A DNA stretch of 64,000 nucleotides, taken from the NCBI GenBank assembly GCA_036172665.1, contig CM069872.1, positions 39,108,101-39,172,100 on the forward strand, in the 5' to 3' direction. Shown one piece after another: positions 11,570 to 22,967 of this stretch (its first letter is position 1; each line of letters starts with the position of its first letter). A program made the translations under genes and the position numbers. Below the pieces are notes generated by a model. It had not been told where the DNA came from. It worked only from the letters and a program-made list of their open reading frames with translations, and did no database searches. The DNA comes from Prosopocoilus inquinatus (lineage: Eukaryota > Arthropoda > Insecta > Coleoptera > Lucanidae).

Positions 11570-11999
11570 TACTATATCGAATTGTCACTTCTCCTCATGA
11601 CTACCAAAACCCTAAATGACCTTTAATTAAATAAATTATACCAACTTGGACCTTAATTCATGCTTCTAATAGGAATTCATGTTTCTAATAGGAATTAAAG
11701 GTACCGTGGTGGAAATTCCTTAACCCCTGTACCTGATTAAACTCGTTTCATACTGAACATCCTTCTAAAATTGTTACCTCATTTGCATGGAAATCATTTC
11801 TCTTCGTTTACGAATACCTTTAAATATTTGGTTTACTCGCATTTCCTCTAATGTACAGTCATGCATTTTAGTAACGTTTCCCTTATTCCCTCAGAGCGCG
11901 CTTGAAAGGTGCAGGACTTGAACCAGAGAAATTTATGCAAGAAATGAGGCATGAATTACAGGGTGGGGCAAAAAGCTGTTAACATTATAAGGGTGACTA
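11570..11999. other. non-coding spacer
   Basis: AT-rich sequence with a partial short direct repeat (AATAGGAATT near 11668 and 11688). No element or exon recognised. Confidence 0.45.
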
Positions 12000-12540
12000 A
12001 GTATTTTTTTGTGTCATCTTGGGCGATTGACCATCCGAAGGAAGTTCGAGAGCACATGCGGGATTCCCCCAAGGTGAACGTTTGGTGTGCCGTGAGCAAA
12101 TTTGAAGTGATTGGACTTTTTTTTTAATAGACCGTCAGGGGAGAGAATTACTTGCCTTGCTCAGTACGTTCATGGAGGAGAATGCATCACTTGCCATTTT
12201 TCAGCGAGGTAGTAGTAGTTTCAGCAAGACGGCGCCCCTATCCTTTACAGTCTGATGGTTCGGGACTACCTGATCAACACGTCCGGTAAACGCTAGATTG
12301 GTAGAGGTGGTCCTCCCCATGACCACCACGTTCGTCCAATCCGACGCCAATTTTTGGCTGTGGCACATGGTCAAGAATCGGATCTACGCCTTCAAACCTA
12401 GCACCTTGGACGACCTGAAACTGCATCACTCACGTCATCGCTGGAATTCCTCCCCAAATGGTCCAGAGGGTCTTACAAACAACAATGAGAGAGAGATGGG
12501 TGCCAAATTGAAATCCTGTAACCAAATCCCTGCCTTGTAA
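12000..12540 (+). pseudogene. decayed mariner-like transposase, catalytic half
   Basis: Plus-strand translation in shifting frames gives pieces in the expected order: DSPKVNVWCAVSKFEVIG, then FQQDGAP near 12219 (around the second catalytic Asp), then VRDYLINTSGKR, a stop, and IGRGGP near 12298. A frame change follows, giving FWLWHMVKNRIYAF where the usual PCDFFLWG..V..RVY block is expected, and a tail with MVQRVLQTTMREMG. Stops and frameshifts make it dead. The third catalytic residue cannot be confirmed. The N-terminal half is missing. Confidence 0.6.
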
Positions 12541-12544
12541 TTTA

Positions 12545-13940
12545 AATTGATGAAACACCCATTTCATGTTAACGTGTTTTTACCTCACACTGGATTTGAA
12601 AAAAGGAGAAGTTTCAAAAGATTAATCAGTTCAGATTGATTGTCCATGAGTAAAGGTGGCAAGCAGAAAGTAAGAAGACATGAAAATCGAGAAGCGTTTC
12701 CAAAGAAAACGAAGCAGTCACTGATGGCGAAAGCAGCATTCGGAAAGAAGTGTACTGATTTCCTTTTGCAAGAAATGAAAGACATATCTAGAACAGAAAA
12801 GAAAATCAAATACCTCGATAATGTTTGCCAAAATTAAATAAAGTTTTGAGAATTCAGAACGGAACTCGGAAAGATTTCTGGCATATTGCAAAATGAAAAT
12901 TAGGGAAGGAGTAGAAAAAATTTAGGCAAGTTATTTAATACATCTTGTCAAAGCCCCAAAAAGAAAGATGTTTGGAGCGCAAAGGCTGTATGTAGAAGAC
13001 AGTAAGAGACGAGAATGGTCACAAGACCAAAATAATGGCTAAAACAGTGAGAAAATTAGAAGAATATTATACATTTTAGACTTAAGGTCAGTAAGTACTG
13101 AGTAATTTTTTACATTTCATGCTAGAGCATTCTGAAATTTCTGCCAACAATGGACCTTTGGCGTAGAGTACTAATGCCAATTGCAAACGTGAGAGCTTTT
13201 GAACACATGATATCATATCACTGTAATTTTACCCCTATTTTTACAGTGGTTGAATTTCCGTTGTTAAAAAAAGTCATAACTGTTTTAAAGTCACTCGATA
13301 GCAATACAACCGGAAGTTGCCAACATAAAGAGCAAAATGCTTGGTTCACTGTGTCCCTCTACTTTGAAGAGTCTTTATCAAAATAAACTGATATTGAAAA
13401 TAAGTAAGTAACAAATTTATTTGCTTCAGTTTGCGAATGTGCATTATCGCCGAGACAAGAGGGTGAAGAGACCCGACACTTGATCGGGTTATTTGTGCCG
13501 TATCGTAAAACACCGCCGCCCGCACTTAGTCAGGTGCTAAGGTCCTTGCCTCCGGTATCTGCCCCGTAAAACCCATTTTACCGGCATTACCGCTTCCACG
13601 GATACACGTGAAAGCGATGTTCTCGTCCCTTCCGCCCTCCACCGCCCGCCCCTTTCACGGATCCCGTCCGTTGTTCAGTCGAGCTGGGGCAGAGAAACAC
13701 GGGGCCGTCCGCCCCCATAAAAAAAAGCGGCGACGGAAGCTTGCCGATGATTAAATAAAGCGACAGCGGAACCGATATAGGGCGTAACTTGCTTAAAATA
13801 AAACCCCGGCCTTTTACTTTCGGTGTTCGTGGTGGAAATCCGCAACGAGAAATTAAATGTGACGGACATTTAACGAAATTGACAAATTAAAACAAAAAAA
13901 AAAATAACACGAAACTTGATTACCAAAAATGGAAGCCCCT
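12545..13940. other. non-coding intron sequence with a GC-richer island
   Basis: 12545-13400 is AT-rich with a 63-codon Lys-rich open frame at 12646-12837 that matches no family I know. 13440-13870 is noticeably GC-richer, with C-rich runs, and may be unique or conserved intronic DNA. No exon with splice sites was recognised. Confidence 0.4.
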
Positions 13941-14412
13941 TTTTAGTAATACGCGTTCGAAAGCTCCCACGTTTGAAGTTGGAGTTGCTTCGATGCACAA
14001 ATATTATACAGAGACAGCAAAAATTATTTTGGTCAAGGACGTCATAAAATAAATTCAAGGGGCTATGAACAGCAAGTGAAACCAAGAAACTAATGAAATA
14101 ACAGCAAGTACACTTTTTCAGAACTTCTTGACAGATTTTGACAATCAAAAAACGATTGATACAATGCACGAATCTAATTACATAATTTTATAATCCATAA
14201 CTACAATTGACCAAAATAATTTTTGATGTCAAAATATAAGTCAGTGTTCAAGTTTAATCATCTAATTTATTTTGACGTTTTAAAGTTAAAGTAATTTCAT
14301 TAAAAAAAAAAAAGATAATACAATATCAAAAATAACAAGCCAATGACTGGGAGATGCACAGTGCACAGAGCTAAATCTCTCTCCTAAGCTTTAGTTTCCT
14401 TACTTACTTTTT

Positions 14413-15117
14413 AGAGAATATGAAACAAATAAACAAGCTTTTTAAAAACGAGCTAAAAGAGTAATTTATTGACTTACTTGACATTTCGCAAATATAATTA
14501 TTTGCGTTATCCTATATACAGGGTCTCCCAAGTTGAGTGGCCTATTAAAAGTTTTCGAGGAAGGAAATATATAAAAAATATGAAACTTAGCAGGCTGTCA
14601 CAGCGGAAGGTGATCTTTCAGACTAAAATATTTTCACTTTTATATCACTTCCGGTTATACCGGAAGTCGCCGCTAACTTACTTATTTTAAATAGAATGCT
14701 ATATTTTTTATTGCAAGTTCTGATTCTACGCGTTAGTCTAAGTAAAAATTGTTAAGGCTTCCCTATACTTAAATGTAACCAATTTTGAGATATCTGGAGA
14801 TTTATCTAAAAAATTGTTTTGGTCAGCTTTCATTGAAGAGATTGTATTTATGACACTTTCAAATTTAGAAATTCAGGTGGCATGACGTTTTGAAGTACTA
14901 TCTTCAGGCTTTCAAATAGTGTCCTAATTATCCCTGAAAAAATCACAGGCTGGTCATAAAATGGTATCGAACCTCACTATATTTAACTGCCCAAAACTCA
15001 ATTTTCATAAATGGAACACCCTGTATATTTTTACATCATGAGACAGAGAATCAAATTCTACATCGATTAGTATTAGTATTCCCTATACCAATCTGCAGTA
15101 GTTTTCTTGTTATCAGT
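14413..15117. repeat. left inverted arm of the D,D41D element
   Basis: Matches the complement of 17172-17858 almost throughout, from ATGAAACAAATAAACAAGC through ACAGGGTCTCCCAA, CACTTCCGGTTATACCGGAA and GGAACACCCTGTATA to CTTGTTATCAG. CACTTCCGG..CCGGAAGTC within it is itself a small palindrome. Confidence 0.9.
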
Positions 15118-15476
15118 AATATTTTTATTATAATGGTATATTTTTCTTGAATTATTGTATTTTTTAGCAATAAGTGACGAGAAAACAAAAATATTTATTG
15201 AGTTATAACAGATAAGTACCATGATTTCTTTTAATTTTAGATAAAGTTGGCCATGAAAAGCAAAAAGAAGAGGAAGTGGCGACCTACAATAAGAACAAAA
15301 GAAGTTATTGGAAATTCTGTAGTAAATTTTTATGTAGTGTATCTTTCTACGGCCTCCATTTATCTAAAATTTAAAAAGTCACATACAGTACAAACAAGTA
15401 ACAAAGAAATTAACAAAATTAACAAAGCAAATGAAAAGTATCCTTACTATTGCAAAATTGTAACATCGTAAAATAA

Positions 15477-16970
15477 CTACAAAGCTTGTTCAAATTGCCT
15501 GCCATTCATGCGGAGGCAATTTCTTATTCGTGATACAACACTCTCTGTGGTTGCTCGTCGTATTTCCATGGGATTTAAATTTTGAAAGCAATTTATAACT
15601 TGATTTTCGAGATCTTGCCTATCATTTACAGGTTCATGATAAACCTCCGATTTAATTTTACCCCACAGATAGAAATCCAATGGCGTAAGATCAGGTGATA
15701 GCGGGGGCCATCTCAAAGGACCGTGGCGTCCTATCCATCGATTTGGAAAAAGTTCGTTTAACTGCTCTCCCACTTCGTTAGGACTGTGTGCTGGAGCTCC
15801 ATCTAGCTGATACCAACAATTAAAATAAGCATTTAATGGTAAACTTTCTAAAAAAATTCGTCACCACAGTTCTCAAAATGTCTAAATAACGACGAGAATT
15901 TAGATTTTCGTTTTAAATAAAATAGGAACATCTGTTTAATATTAAGTATTATTTAAGCTAGTATTAATGTGACTCACACAGCTTTTCAACAAAATGTTTT
16001 GTCACCCCGACCTTCTTTGAATTCATCGAACGTGGTCACTCTTCGCTTACGCTTGGTAAACTTGAGTCAGACGATTTCTATGAAGATTGCTCACATTTAA
16101 GGGTGTTTAAAACCAATACATTTTATCTATTACAACACATTTCATCTGAAGCTCGTCAAAGAGCGACAACACATTTTCATTTCAAGCTCATCAAAGAACC
16201 ACATACATTCATTTTCAAAAATCATTCATACAGTGTCATATCAATAATTATCTTATTAAAGTGATTTTTATTAAATGTGTGTTTAATTCAACAAGAAATA
16301 ATTATTCACTTAAATCACGAGTGAATACACAACAACATCTGTTATCCTTCAAAATTGCAAAAACGTTAAAACTAAATTTATTTTGGAATCCTCTCTCTCT
16401 AACAAAATGTGGATTTTCCCTTGCCCATACGTGAAAATTATGCCTATTTAAAATTCCTTCATGAGTAAACTTAGCCTCATCTGTCCAAATGATCTTCTGC
16501 ATGAAACGGTGGTTTTCTTGATACTGTGTCAAAAGTACTTCATAAAATCGCATTCGAATCGCCGGATCTTCTGGTTGCAAAGCGTTAACAGTAACGGACT
16601 TGTAATCATATAATTTATGCTTGTGCAGAATTCTTTGTAAGGATGAATGTGCGACATTTAAATCGTGTTCAGCAGCGGCGATAGATGCTCGGGGATAAAC
16701 TTGAAGGAATGCCGAAACAGAAATTTCGTTTTCTTCATTGCCAGTTACAGAACACGACGAAGTTTTCTTTGGTCTAACGGTACCATTTCTTAAAAAGTTA
16801 TGTTCATACCTTCTAAATTTTTTTTCGGTCATTGGCGGTAACTGCGGATACATTTCATTAAATCTTCTACATGTTCTCGTAACAATTTTACTGCATTCTC
16901 CATGAATGTAAAATAAATTTAATAATTGTTCATTAGAATAACCAAAATTATTCATTGTTGTTTTTATCAC
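15477..16970 (-). pseudogene. D,D41D-type mariner-like transposase, interrupted
   Basis: The N-terminal 210 or so codons (16970 down to about 16344) are open. They start MIKTTMNNFGYSNEQLLNLF, a DUF4817-like helix-turn-helix, continue with a second one near SIAAAEHDLNVAHSSLQRIL, and include the first catalytic Asp in IIWTDEAKFTHEG. A 397-bp insertion follows; the residues CCCVFTRDLSE at the end of that open frame come from it. Beyond it the protein resumes as NENLNSRRYLDILRTVVTNF, then YQLDGAPAHSPNEVGEQLNE and PPLSPDLTPLDFYLWGKI, ending RQFEQAL at 15477. I count 41 residues between the second and third Asp, the spacing reported for the rosa-type (DD41D) group. A stop before NENLN and frameshifts after VVTNF show it is dead. 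Confidence 0.85.
15937..16333. mobile_element. 397-bp insertion inside the transposase, 10-bp target duplication
   Basis: AACATCTGTT occurs at 15927-15936 and 16334-16343; removing one copy and the DNA between rejoins the protein as KDNRC then SYF. The insert is AT-rich and non-coding, with two similar stretches (CATTTCATCTGAAGCTCGTC and CATTTCAAGCTCATC) and no obvious inverted ends. A 10-bp duplication does not by itself name a superfamily. Confidence 0.7.
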
Positions 16971-17171
16971 TCAACAAAGTTTACGTATTGTTGTTTAATA
17001 AAAACGTCAAACTAACAAAGAAAATTGTTTTTCGTTTATGAAAACAATAAACTTAAGGCAGGTATCTACCTTCTTTAACATCTATGCCATTATGTACGCC
17101 AAAATAATGTTATGGCTAGCAATTAGTTAGTTCATTAATTCCATTAATTACCCAAACAAAATAAAGAACTG

Positions 17172-17858
17172 CTGATAACAAGAAAACTGCTGCAGATGGG
17201 TATAGGGATTACTAATACTAATCGATATAGAATTTGATTCTCTGTCTCATGATGTAAAAATATACAGGGTGTTCCATTTACGAAAATTGAGTTTTGGCAG
17301 TTAAACACAGTGAGGTTCGATACCATTTTATGACCAGCCTGTGATTTTTTCAGGGATAATTAGGACACTATTTGAAAGCCTGAAGATAGTACTTCAAAAC
17401 GACATGCCACCTGAATTTCTAAATTTTAAAGTGTCACTAATACAATCTCTTCAATTAAAGCTGACAAAAACAATTTTTTAGATAAATCTCCAGATATCTC
17501 AAAATCGTTTACATTTAAGTATAGGGAAGTCTTAACAATTTTTACTTAGATTAATGCGTAGAATCAGAATTTCCAATAAAAAATATAGCATTCCATTTAA
17601 AATAAGAAAGTTAGCGGCGACTTCTGGTATAACCGGAAGTGATATAAAAGTGAAAATATTTTAGTCTGAAAGATCACCTTCCGCCGTGGCAGCCTGCTAA
17701 GTTTCATATTTTTTGCATAATTCCTTCCTCGAAAACTTTTAATAGGCCACTCAATTTGGGAGACCCTGTATTACATCTGCGAAACGTCAAGTAAGTCAAT
17801 AAATTACTCTTTTAGTTCGTATTTAAAAAGCTTTTTTATTTGTTTCATACTCTCTGCA
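17172..17858. repeat. right inverted arm of the D,D41D element
   Basis: Inverted partner of 14413-15117, about 90 percent alike by eye. The copy of ACAGGGTCTCCC here abuts the outer sequence directly, without the 19-bp stretch seen on the left. Confidence 0.9.
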
Positions 17859-18834
17859 ATTCTCACGAGCAAGAACTATCCAAAAATTAATACTTTTTAG
17901 ATGAAAATTGTCCGTGTTTGTTTTATTAAAATGCTGTTGCTTTTCTTTCTAGAAAAAGTTTTCAAATAGAAAGTTATTTTCATAATGGAACAAAATTATC
18001 TTTTGTTCATATGCAAGTAATAAGTACAGACATGCACCATGTTACTCGCTATCTGAAGTGATGGCCAACTCCAAACGTGAGAAATATTTGAATTTAAGGA
18101 TTTAAAAATTTTAGAATTTAAGCTAAAAAAAAAAACTTTCAAAGAAGGAGTTAAATGGTGATATTCAGAAAGCAAATTTAAGTATTTGTAACACTTTAAT
18201 ACTTTAAACTTTAAAATTTAAAATATTAAGGTCAAAATGCGATTCTGGACGATTCTTTAATTTTTAGCCCCATTTAACTCGTACCATTAACGTTTTATTT
18301 TATTTAAATTCTTAAATTTTAAAAAAAAAAATTCAAACATTTCTGGATAGTACCATTATTTTTTGAACGCTAATGAAGTTTTAATTACTACGGTTTTTCC
18401 AAAAATCTCTTAGTTTTGGATTTACGCACAAACTTCTACGAAAACAATGCTTTTTTTATTAACGTATGTACTTTTTATTGTGTCAATTTTTACATGATAT
18501 TTAATATTTTAGTAGTAATACTAAATTGAGTCATTGAGTCAGTCCATCAACTTCTGTCAAGTGAATCACGATTTGTGGATTTTATTCACATCTTTGCACT
18601 TATTTTACGTTTTACTACCTCTTTTTTTATAAAAATTAAATTAAAGTAACCTCTTGTCTATACAGAAAGGAGGGTTCATAGATTTTTTAAAAGGCGAGGA
18701 AGGATGTTTAAGAAGAGAAAGAAAATTTGTCACACAATAAATGACGATAGAAGCATTTTAATAAACAAAGAAACTTCTGTAATTTGAATCACAGAAATAT
18801 CTTCACTTCAAATATTAACTAACTTATATATTCT

Positions 18835-19860
18835 GACATCTGAATTATTCTGTATTCTTACGAAAAGCGCACCATGCTACAATTCTGTTATTAATAATCC
18901 GATTTTAGTAATTGAAAAAATACGCAATACTAGTTTATAAATACTACAAAATAGTAACATTTAATTTTTTTTAATTTGTAATTTTTCCTAAGCAATAGTC
19001 AACTTTCTTTGTTTAAATAGCACTATATGTTTTCTTAAATTAGGTTTAGGGCGATTTAAGGAGGAACCATAACCATAATCAAAAGTAGAGACCAGACGAA
19101 CACCAATAACAGGATACCAAAGCACACTTCATTTTTATTTTAACAACGAAATTAGTTCGCTATAGGATTCTAAAAATTCAAATTCGTTGAATTCAGAAAA
19201 AGGTTATCTGTCGACTGCTTCAGAAAAATTTCAAATTAAAAAAAATGAAATGTTACTTTTTTTTAATATGTATAAACTAGCGTATTTTGTGAATTACTAA
19301 AATCGGATTATTAGTAACAGAGTTATTAAACTGATGGTTTCTCGTAAAACATCTGGTATATACATATTTCGTAAATGGTTAATTAGTTTTTGGTTATTCG
19401 TCAAAAAATTAGAGAAAGTTTAAGGTAATGCGAAACAAAAACAAATGAAAATATTGTTAAATGTTTAATACCCTATGATTTTTTAAATTTTAGATAAAGG
19501 GAGGCCCTGGATTGTAAAGCGTATAGTGCGAAATAGCTCAATAAATAAAAAATTACTGTAGAATTTCGAATAACTTCTTTAGTTCTGATTGTAGGTTAAC
19601 CATCTCCTCTTTTCCTGTCCATACAACCCCTCTACGACTAAATTTAAATGTACTTTACTTTTCATGGCTAACCTTTATGTAAAATCTAAAAAATCATATG
19701 ATACATTTTTTCTAATAAACGTCAATCAGATTTTAATTTGTGTTTCGTATTACCTCAAACTTTCTCTAATTTTTTGACGTATGACACAAAAACTAATGAA
19801 TCAATTACACAATTTACGAATTTACGTATATATTTGAATTAAGAATAATTCAGAGAATCG
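18835..19860. repeat. two adjacent inverted-repeat pairs, related to the 15.2-kb element
   Basis: TAATAATCCGATTTTAGTAA near 18892 is mirrored near 19300, with arms of about 110 bp. Next to it, GTCAAAAAATTAGAGAAAGTTT near 19400 is mirrored near 19755, with arms of about 130 bp. The minus strand near 19640-19700 (ATGATTTTTTAGATTTTA..GCCATGAAAAG) resembles 15225-15260 inside the D,D41D element. Outer ends share CTGAATTATTCT. Probably deleted, nested relatives of that element. Confidence 0.6.
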
Positions 19861-20136
19861 AAATATGTTAAATACATAGGTTGTTCCATTAAAAAAAGAA
19901 GAAAAAATTCTTTCTCACCATGTACAGCAAAAAAAAACACTGCTGCTAAACTGTTATATAAAATTCCATATAAGGCCGTGCTTTTAGTTTCCTATAATTG
20001 TTAATAATTAAGTGAATAAAGGTGGGCGGGAGCTATCAATAATAAAACTAATCCGGTACATTATTAACTTCCATTGCATTATTTATAAAGGTATGTGCAA
20101 ATGAGTATAATTATTTTATTCAAATATTTATTTATA

Positions 20137-20258
20137 AATTTTGTTGCAAATTGTTTTTGATTGCAGTGAGAACCTCGAGCAGTCTCTGTACAGCTGTTTC
20201 AGCCCTGTTTGCTGCAATCTCAGGTTAAAAAGCGATCATAGGGTGTCGCTGTTTTATC
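20137..20258. mobile_element. short non-coding element, copy 1 (122 bp, 12-bp target duplication)
   Basis: Flanked by TATTTATTTATA at 20125-20136 and 20259-20270. Body has GTTTTTGATTGCAGTGAGAA, CCTCGAG, CTGTACAGCTGTTTCAG and AAAAAGCGATCATAGGGTGT. It shares both ends with copies at 20818 and 60314 but lacks the centre. Confidence 0.75.
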
Positions 20259-20817
20259 TATTTATTTATAGTTAAGAATGCACTTCATTCCCTGTAAATT
20301 ATTTTAGGTATTTTGTTTAGGATTGTATTTTCCTAATAAAGACACGTTTACATGTTATTCATATCGCCATACAGTCCTTCGGAGTAAACTCTTATTTGGA
20401 TTTTCCACTTTTCACCTTTCCGCGCATCCCTTAATAATAATCTATCACGTAAAAATCTATTCCTTTTTATTTGAAAACTCTGAATGTCAAATTCTTGAAT
20501 TTGATCACGGTTACAAAAATAACCCAAACCCCTCTTGTTTTCTCATTTTATTAATTTGCAAAACTGGTATTTTGTAAATAGTTTCCTAACAACTTGCAAT
20601 CCGTGTGCAAGTGTGATATCGAGTTAATATACAGTCGGGGACAAAATTGTGGGTACTGAAGAGAGTTCCATCGTATTTGAAAAAGATATATACACAGAAT
20701 TAAAATATAAACAAAAATAATCAACTGAAAAGTAGTTTATTGACAACTAAATATAATATTCTCGCAAAAAGAGTGAAAAGATAAACGAAAAAACAAGTAC
20801 TTTATTATAATAACTTA

Positions 20818-21025
20818 TAAAAAAAAAATTGTGCAAATCGTTTTTGATTGCAGTGAAAACCTCGAGATTTGCACAAAACTTTTTTAAAAATTTTCATTAT
20901 TCTTTGACAGCAAGCATGGCCGCCTTGCATGGGGGACTTATTAGGAGCAAATCCCGCTTCAATTTGTCTATCCTACTGCAATGTCAGGTCAAAAAGCGAT
21001 CGTAAGATGTCGCTATTTTATCTAT
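20818..21025. mobile_element. short non-coding element, copy 2 (208 bp, nested in the Tc1 arm)
   Basis: Flanked by TTATAATAACTTA at 20805-20817 and 21026-21038. It starts with an A-run, then GTTTTTGATTGCAGTGAAAA and CCTCGAG, jumps to GACAGCAAGCATGGCCGCC, and ends ATGTCAGGTCAAAAAGCGAT..TCGCTATTTTATCTA. It keeps central sequence lost from copy 1 but lacks the CTGTACAGCTG part. Its position inside a transposon arm shows it arrived after the Tc1 element. Confidence 0.8.
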
Positions 21026-21084
21026 TTATAATAACTTAATAATTTCTGAAATAAGAGGTGGGCAAAATTATGGGTACAATTTCT

Positions 21085-22075
21085 TTTTTAAATTTGTATT
21101 ACATAAATTTCACCAGAATTGATATATAGTATGACCTCCCTTGGCTGCAATGATTGCTGTAAGTCGCCGTGGGTATGCTGTCAATTAAATTTCTTATTAT
21201 TTCTGCTGGAATTTCTTCCCAAGCAGCGATCAGTTTGTTAAAGTAAGATGTGGCATTTGTTACTCCTTCTCGTGAAATTTTGCCGTCTAAATAAGTTCAC
21301 AAGTGTTCAATTGGGTTTAGATCCGGACTTTGAGACGGTCACTGAGGGACTTCAATGTCATTTTCTTGGAAATAATTCTTAGCAACTCGCGAAGTATGCT
21401 TGGGATCATTATCCTTTTGGAAAATAAACTCGTCAAGGTCCATCTTTTCGAGCGAAGGATACAAATTTTCTTCCAAAATTTGTACGTATGATATTTCTGT
21501 CATCGTACCATCGTATACAAGAACATTGCCGCCTCCATGTTTAACTGTAGGTTCTACCATTTTAGAACTTAAGGCTTCTCGTGCTCACCTCCATACTCTG
21601 CCTCTTCGTTTTGACCCAAAAAGTTCAAATTTACTTTCATCCGAGCACACCACTTTTTCCCAATAGGCTGAGGCTAGCCTTTTGCAAATGCTAATAGTTT
21701 CTTCTTATTTCGTTCACTAATGAATGGTTTCTTTCTTTTTAAAAATCTTTGAAGGCCAACCTCCTTAATCCTTCTTTTAATTGTTTTAGTAGAAACGTTT
21801 ATATTGACACTTTACCTCACTTGGCGAGCACTTGCATTAGGATTTTTCTCACTTCCCGCACAATTCGGGCATCGTCTCTTGGTGTGGATTTTCTTTTTCG
21901 CCCTCGACCCGCGTTATTTTCAGTACTATTAGTGGCTTTAAATTTTTTACAAATACGAACAACAACGTTTTTTGATACTTTATATTTTTTGCTAATTATC
22001 CGTAACTTATACCCACTTTTCGGTCTTCAACAATACGTTTACGAATTTCCAAAGCGATTTCTTTTGTGAAAGCCA
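21085..22075 (-). pseudogene. Tc1-family transposase (DD34E), broken
   Basis: Read on the minus strand from about 22075: a helix-turn-helix (ALEIRKRIVEDRKVGISYG, stop, LAKKYKVSKNVVVRICKKF), the linker GRGRKRKSTPRDDARIVREV, a second helix-turn-helix ending KEVGLQRFLKRKKP, first catalytic Asp in VCSDESKFELFG, PTVKHGGGNVLVYDG, second Asp in FIFQKDNDPKHTS, and Glu in SPDLNPIEHL. I count 34 residues between the second Asp and the Glu, the canonical DD34E spacing. Stops (one replacing Trp before PSQSPDLNP) and frameshifts near 21820 make it non-functional. Length fits a standard 330-350-residue Tc1 transposase. Confidence 0.88.
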
Positions 22076-22687
22076 CGAGAAATTTTTAGCTTAAAAACGA
22101 ACTTTCTTAGGACATTTTACTATTAATTATTAACTCATTAAAAATGCCGTTTTTCAGATTAATTCACGAATACTGTGTGCACACTAGAATAGTTCTGATA
22201 AAACTAAAGCTGCATCGTTGTACCCATAATTTTGTCCAACTAAAAACATCTATAAAATAAACAAAACAAACGCCACCATTAAGGGATTATTCATTTATGA
22301 AAGAATACCCAATAAATGTTATTTGCACGGTTTTAACACGCCGTTGTCGATTTATGAATGCTGCAGGTATAAAGGAATAAACGTTTGCGGGAAGTAACCG
22401 GCAATATAAATGTCGTACCCACAATTTCGTCCCCGACTGTACATCTCTCTTCAATTTGCGGTCGGCAATCGACGTGAATTGTTATGAAATCGTAACAAAT
22501 TCTCTTCAAGTTTTGAAGACGCATATCAATTGATATACATATCAATGTTACAGAATAGCCCTGATTGTGAGGTTGCAAGAGTTATGTAAATCCTTTTATG
22601 TTGTTTTCAATAAATGTATTTTTGACCACGTTCCTTATTCGAAAGAGACTATGCAAGGTCACAACAAATGTTTATTTCAATAACGCT

Positions 22688-22967
22688 AGTCCAAATTCTC
22701 AGGGAACGTTATCGGTGCTTATCTCCTGGGTCTTTTGCTTTCTTTGATGTCGCTTGCTTTCTGTTCTGCTCCCTTGACGCTCGCGTCTTAAAATAATCTG
22801 TTTATTTACGAACGTGAATATTGCACGTTACTGGAGTTGTAAATTTCCTTAAGTTTCTGTCACTTTGTGCTGGAATGTTCCTTTTCGAAATCAAGTGCAA
22901 TATTCAGTATTATTGCCCTCCTGAAAGACGTCGACAAGTCGACTGCCGTGATCCAATGGGACGCTTG
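22688..22967 (+). mobile_element. deleted inverted copy of the 24.5-27.0 kb element
   Basis: The first ~115 bp (AGTCCAAATTCTCAGGG..CTTGACGCTCGCGTCTT) match, in inverted orientation, the middle of the LTR-like units near 26.3 and 26.8 kb. The next ~170 bp (TTATTTACGAACGTGAATAT..GATCCAATGGGACGCTTG) match the complement of 24547-24728. The joint has lost about 2 kb relative to the longer copy. No coding sequence. Confidence 0.75.

Larger units (their letters stand above)
13946..18095 (-). mobile_element. mariner-like element with long inverted arms (outer limits tentative)
   Basis: The inner part is certain: arms of about 700 bp at 14413-15117 and 17172-17858 surround a minus-strand transposase. 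Outside the arms, CCCACGTTTGAAGTTGG at about 13967 and its relative CCAACTCCAAACGTGAG at about 18068 form a further inverted pair that may be the true ends. A 19-bp extra stretch at about 14500 in the left arm is absent from the right. The element is damaged and holds a nested insertion. Confidence 0.6.
20632..22439 (-). mobile_element. Tc1-like transposon, 1.8 kb, inactive
   Basis: Outer ends CAGTCGGGGACAAAATTGTG and its inverted partner CACAATTTCGTCCCCGACTG are each flanked by TA, the classical Tc1/mariner target duplication. A second related motif, GGCAAAATTATGGGTAC near 21063 and GTACCCATAATTTTGTCC near 22216, lies inside each arm, as in IR/DR-type Tc1 elements such as Minos and Sleeping Beauty. 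The left arm holds a 208-bp insertion (20818-21025). The transposase is on the minus strand and broken. Confidence 0.85.

Noticed and set aside
11262..11619. Frames on both strands containing SSSPEEVLL-like peptides
   Set aside because: They arise on both strands because the DNA is a palindrome with a CAG tract.
12646..12837. 63-codon Lys-rich open frame followed by AATAAA
   Set aside because: No recognisable family and no upstream exon or conserved context; AATAAA is common in AT-rich DNA.
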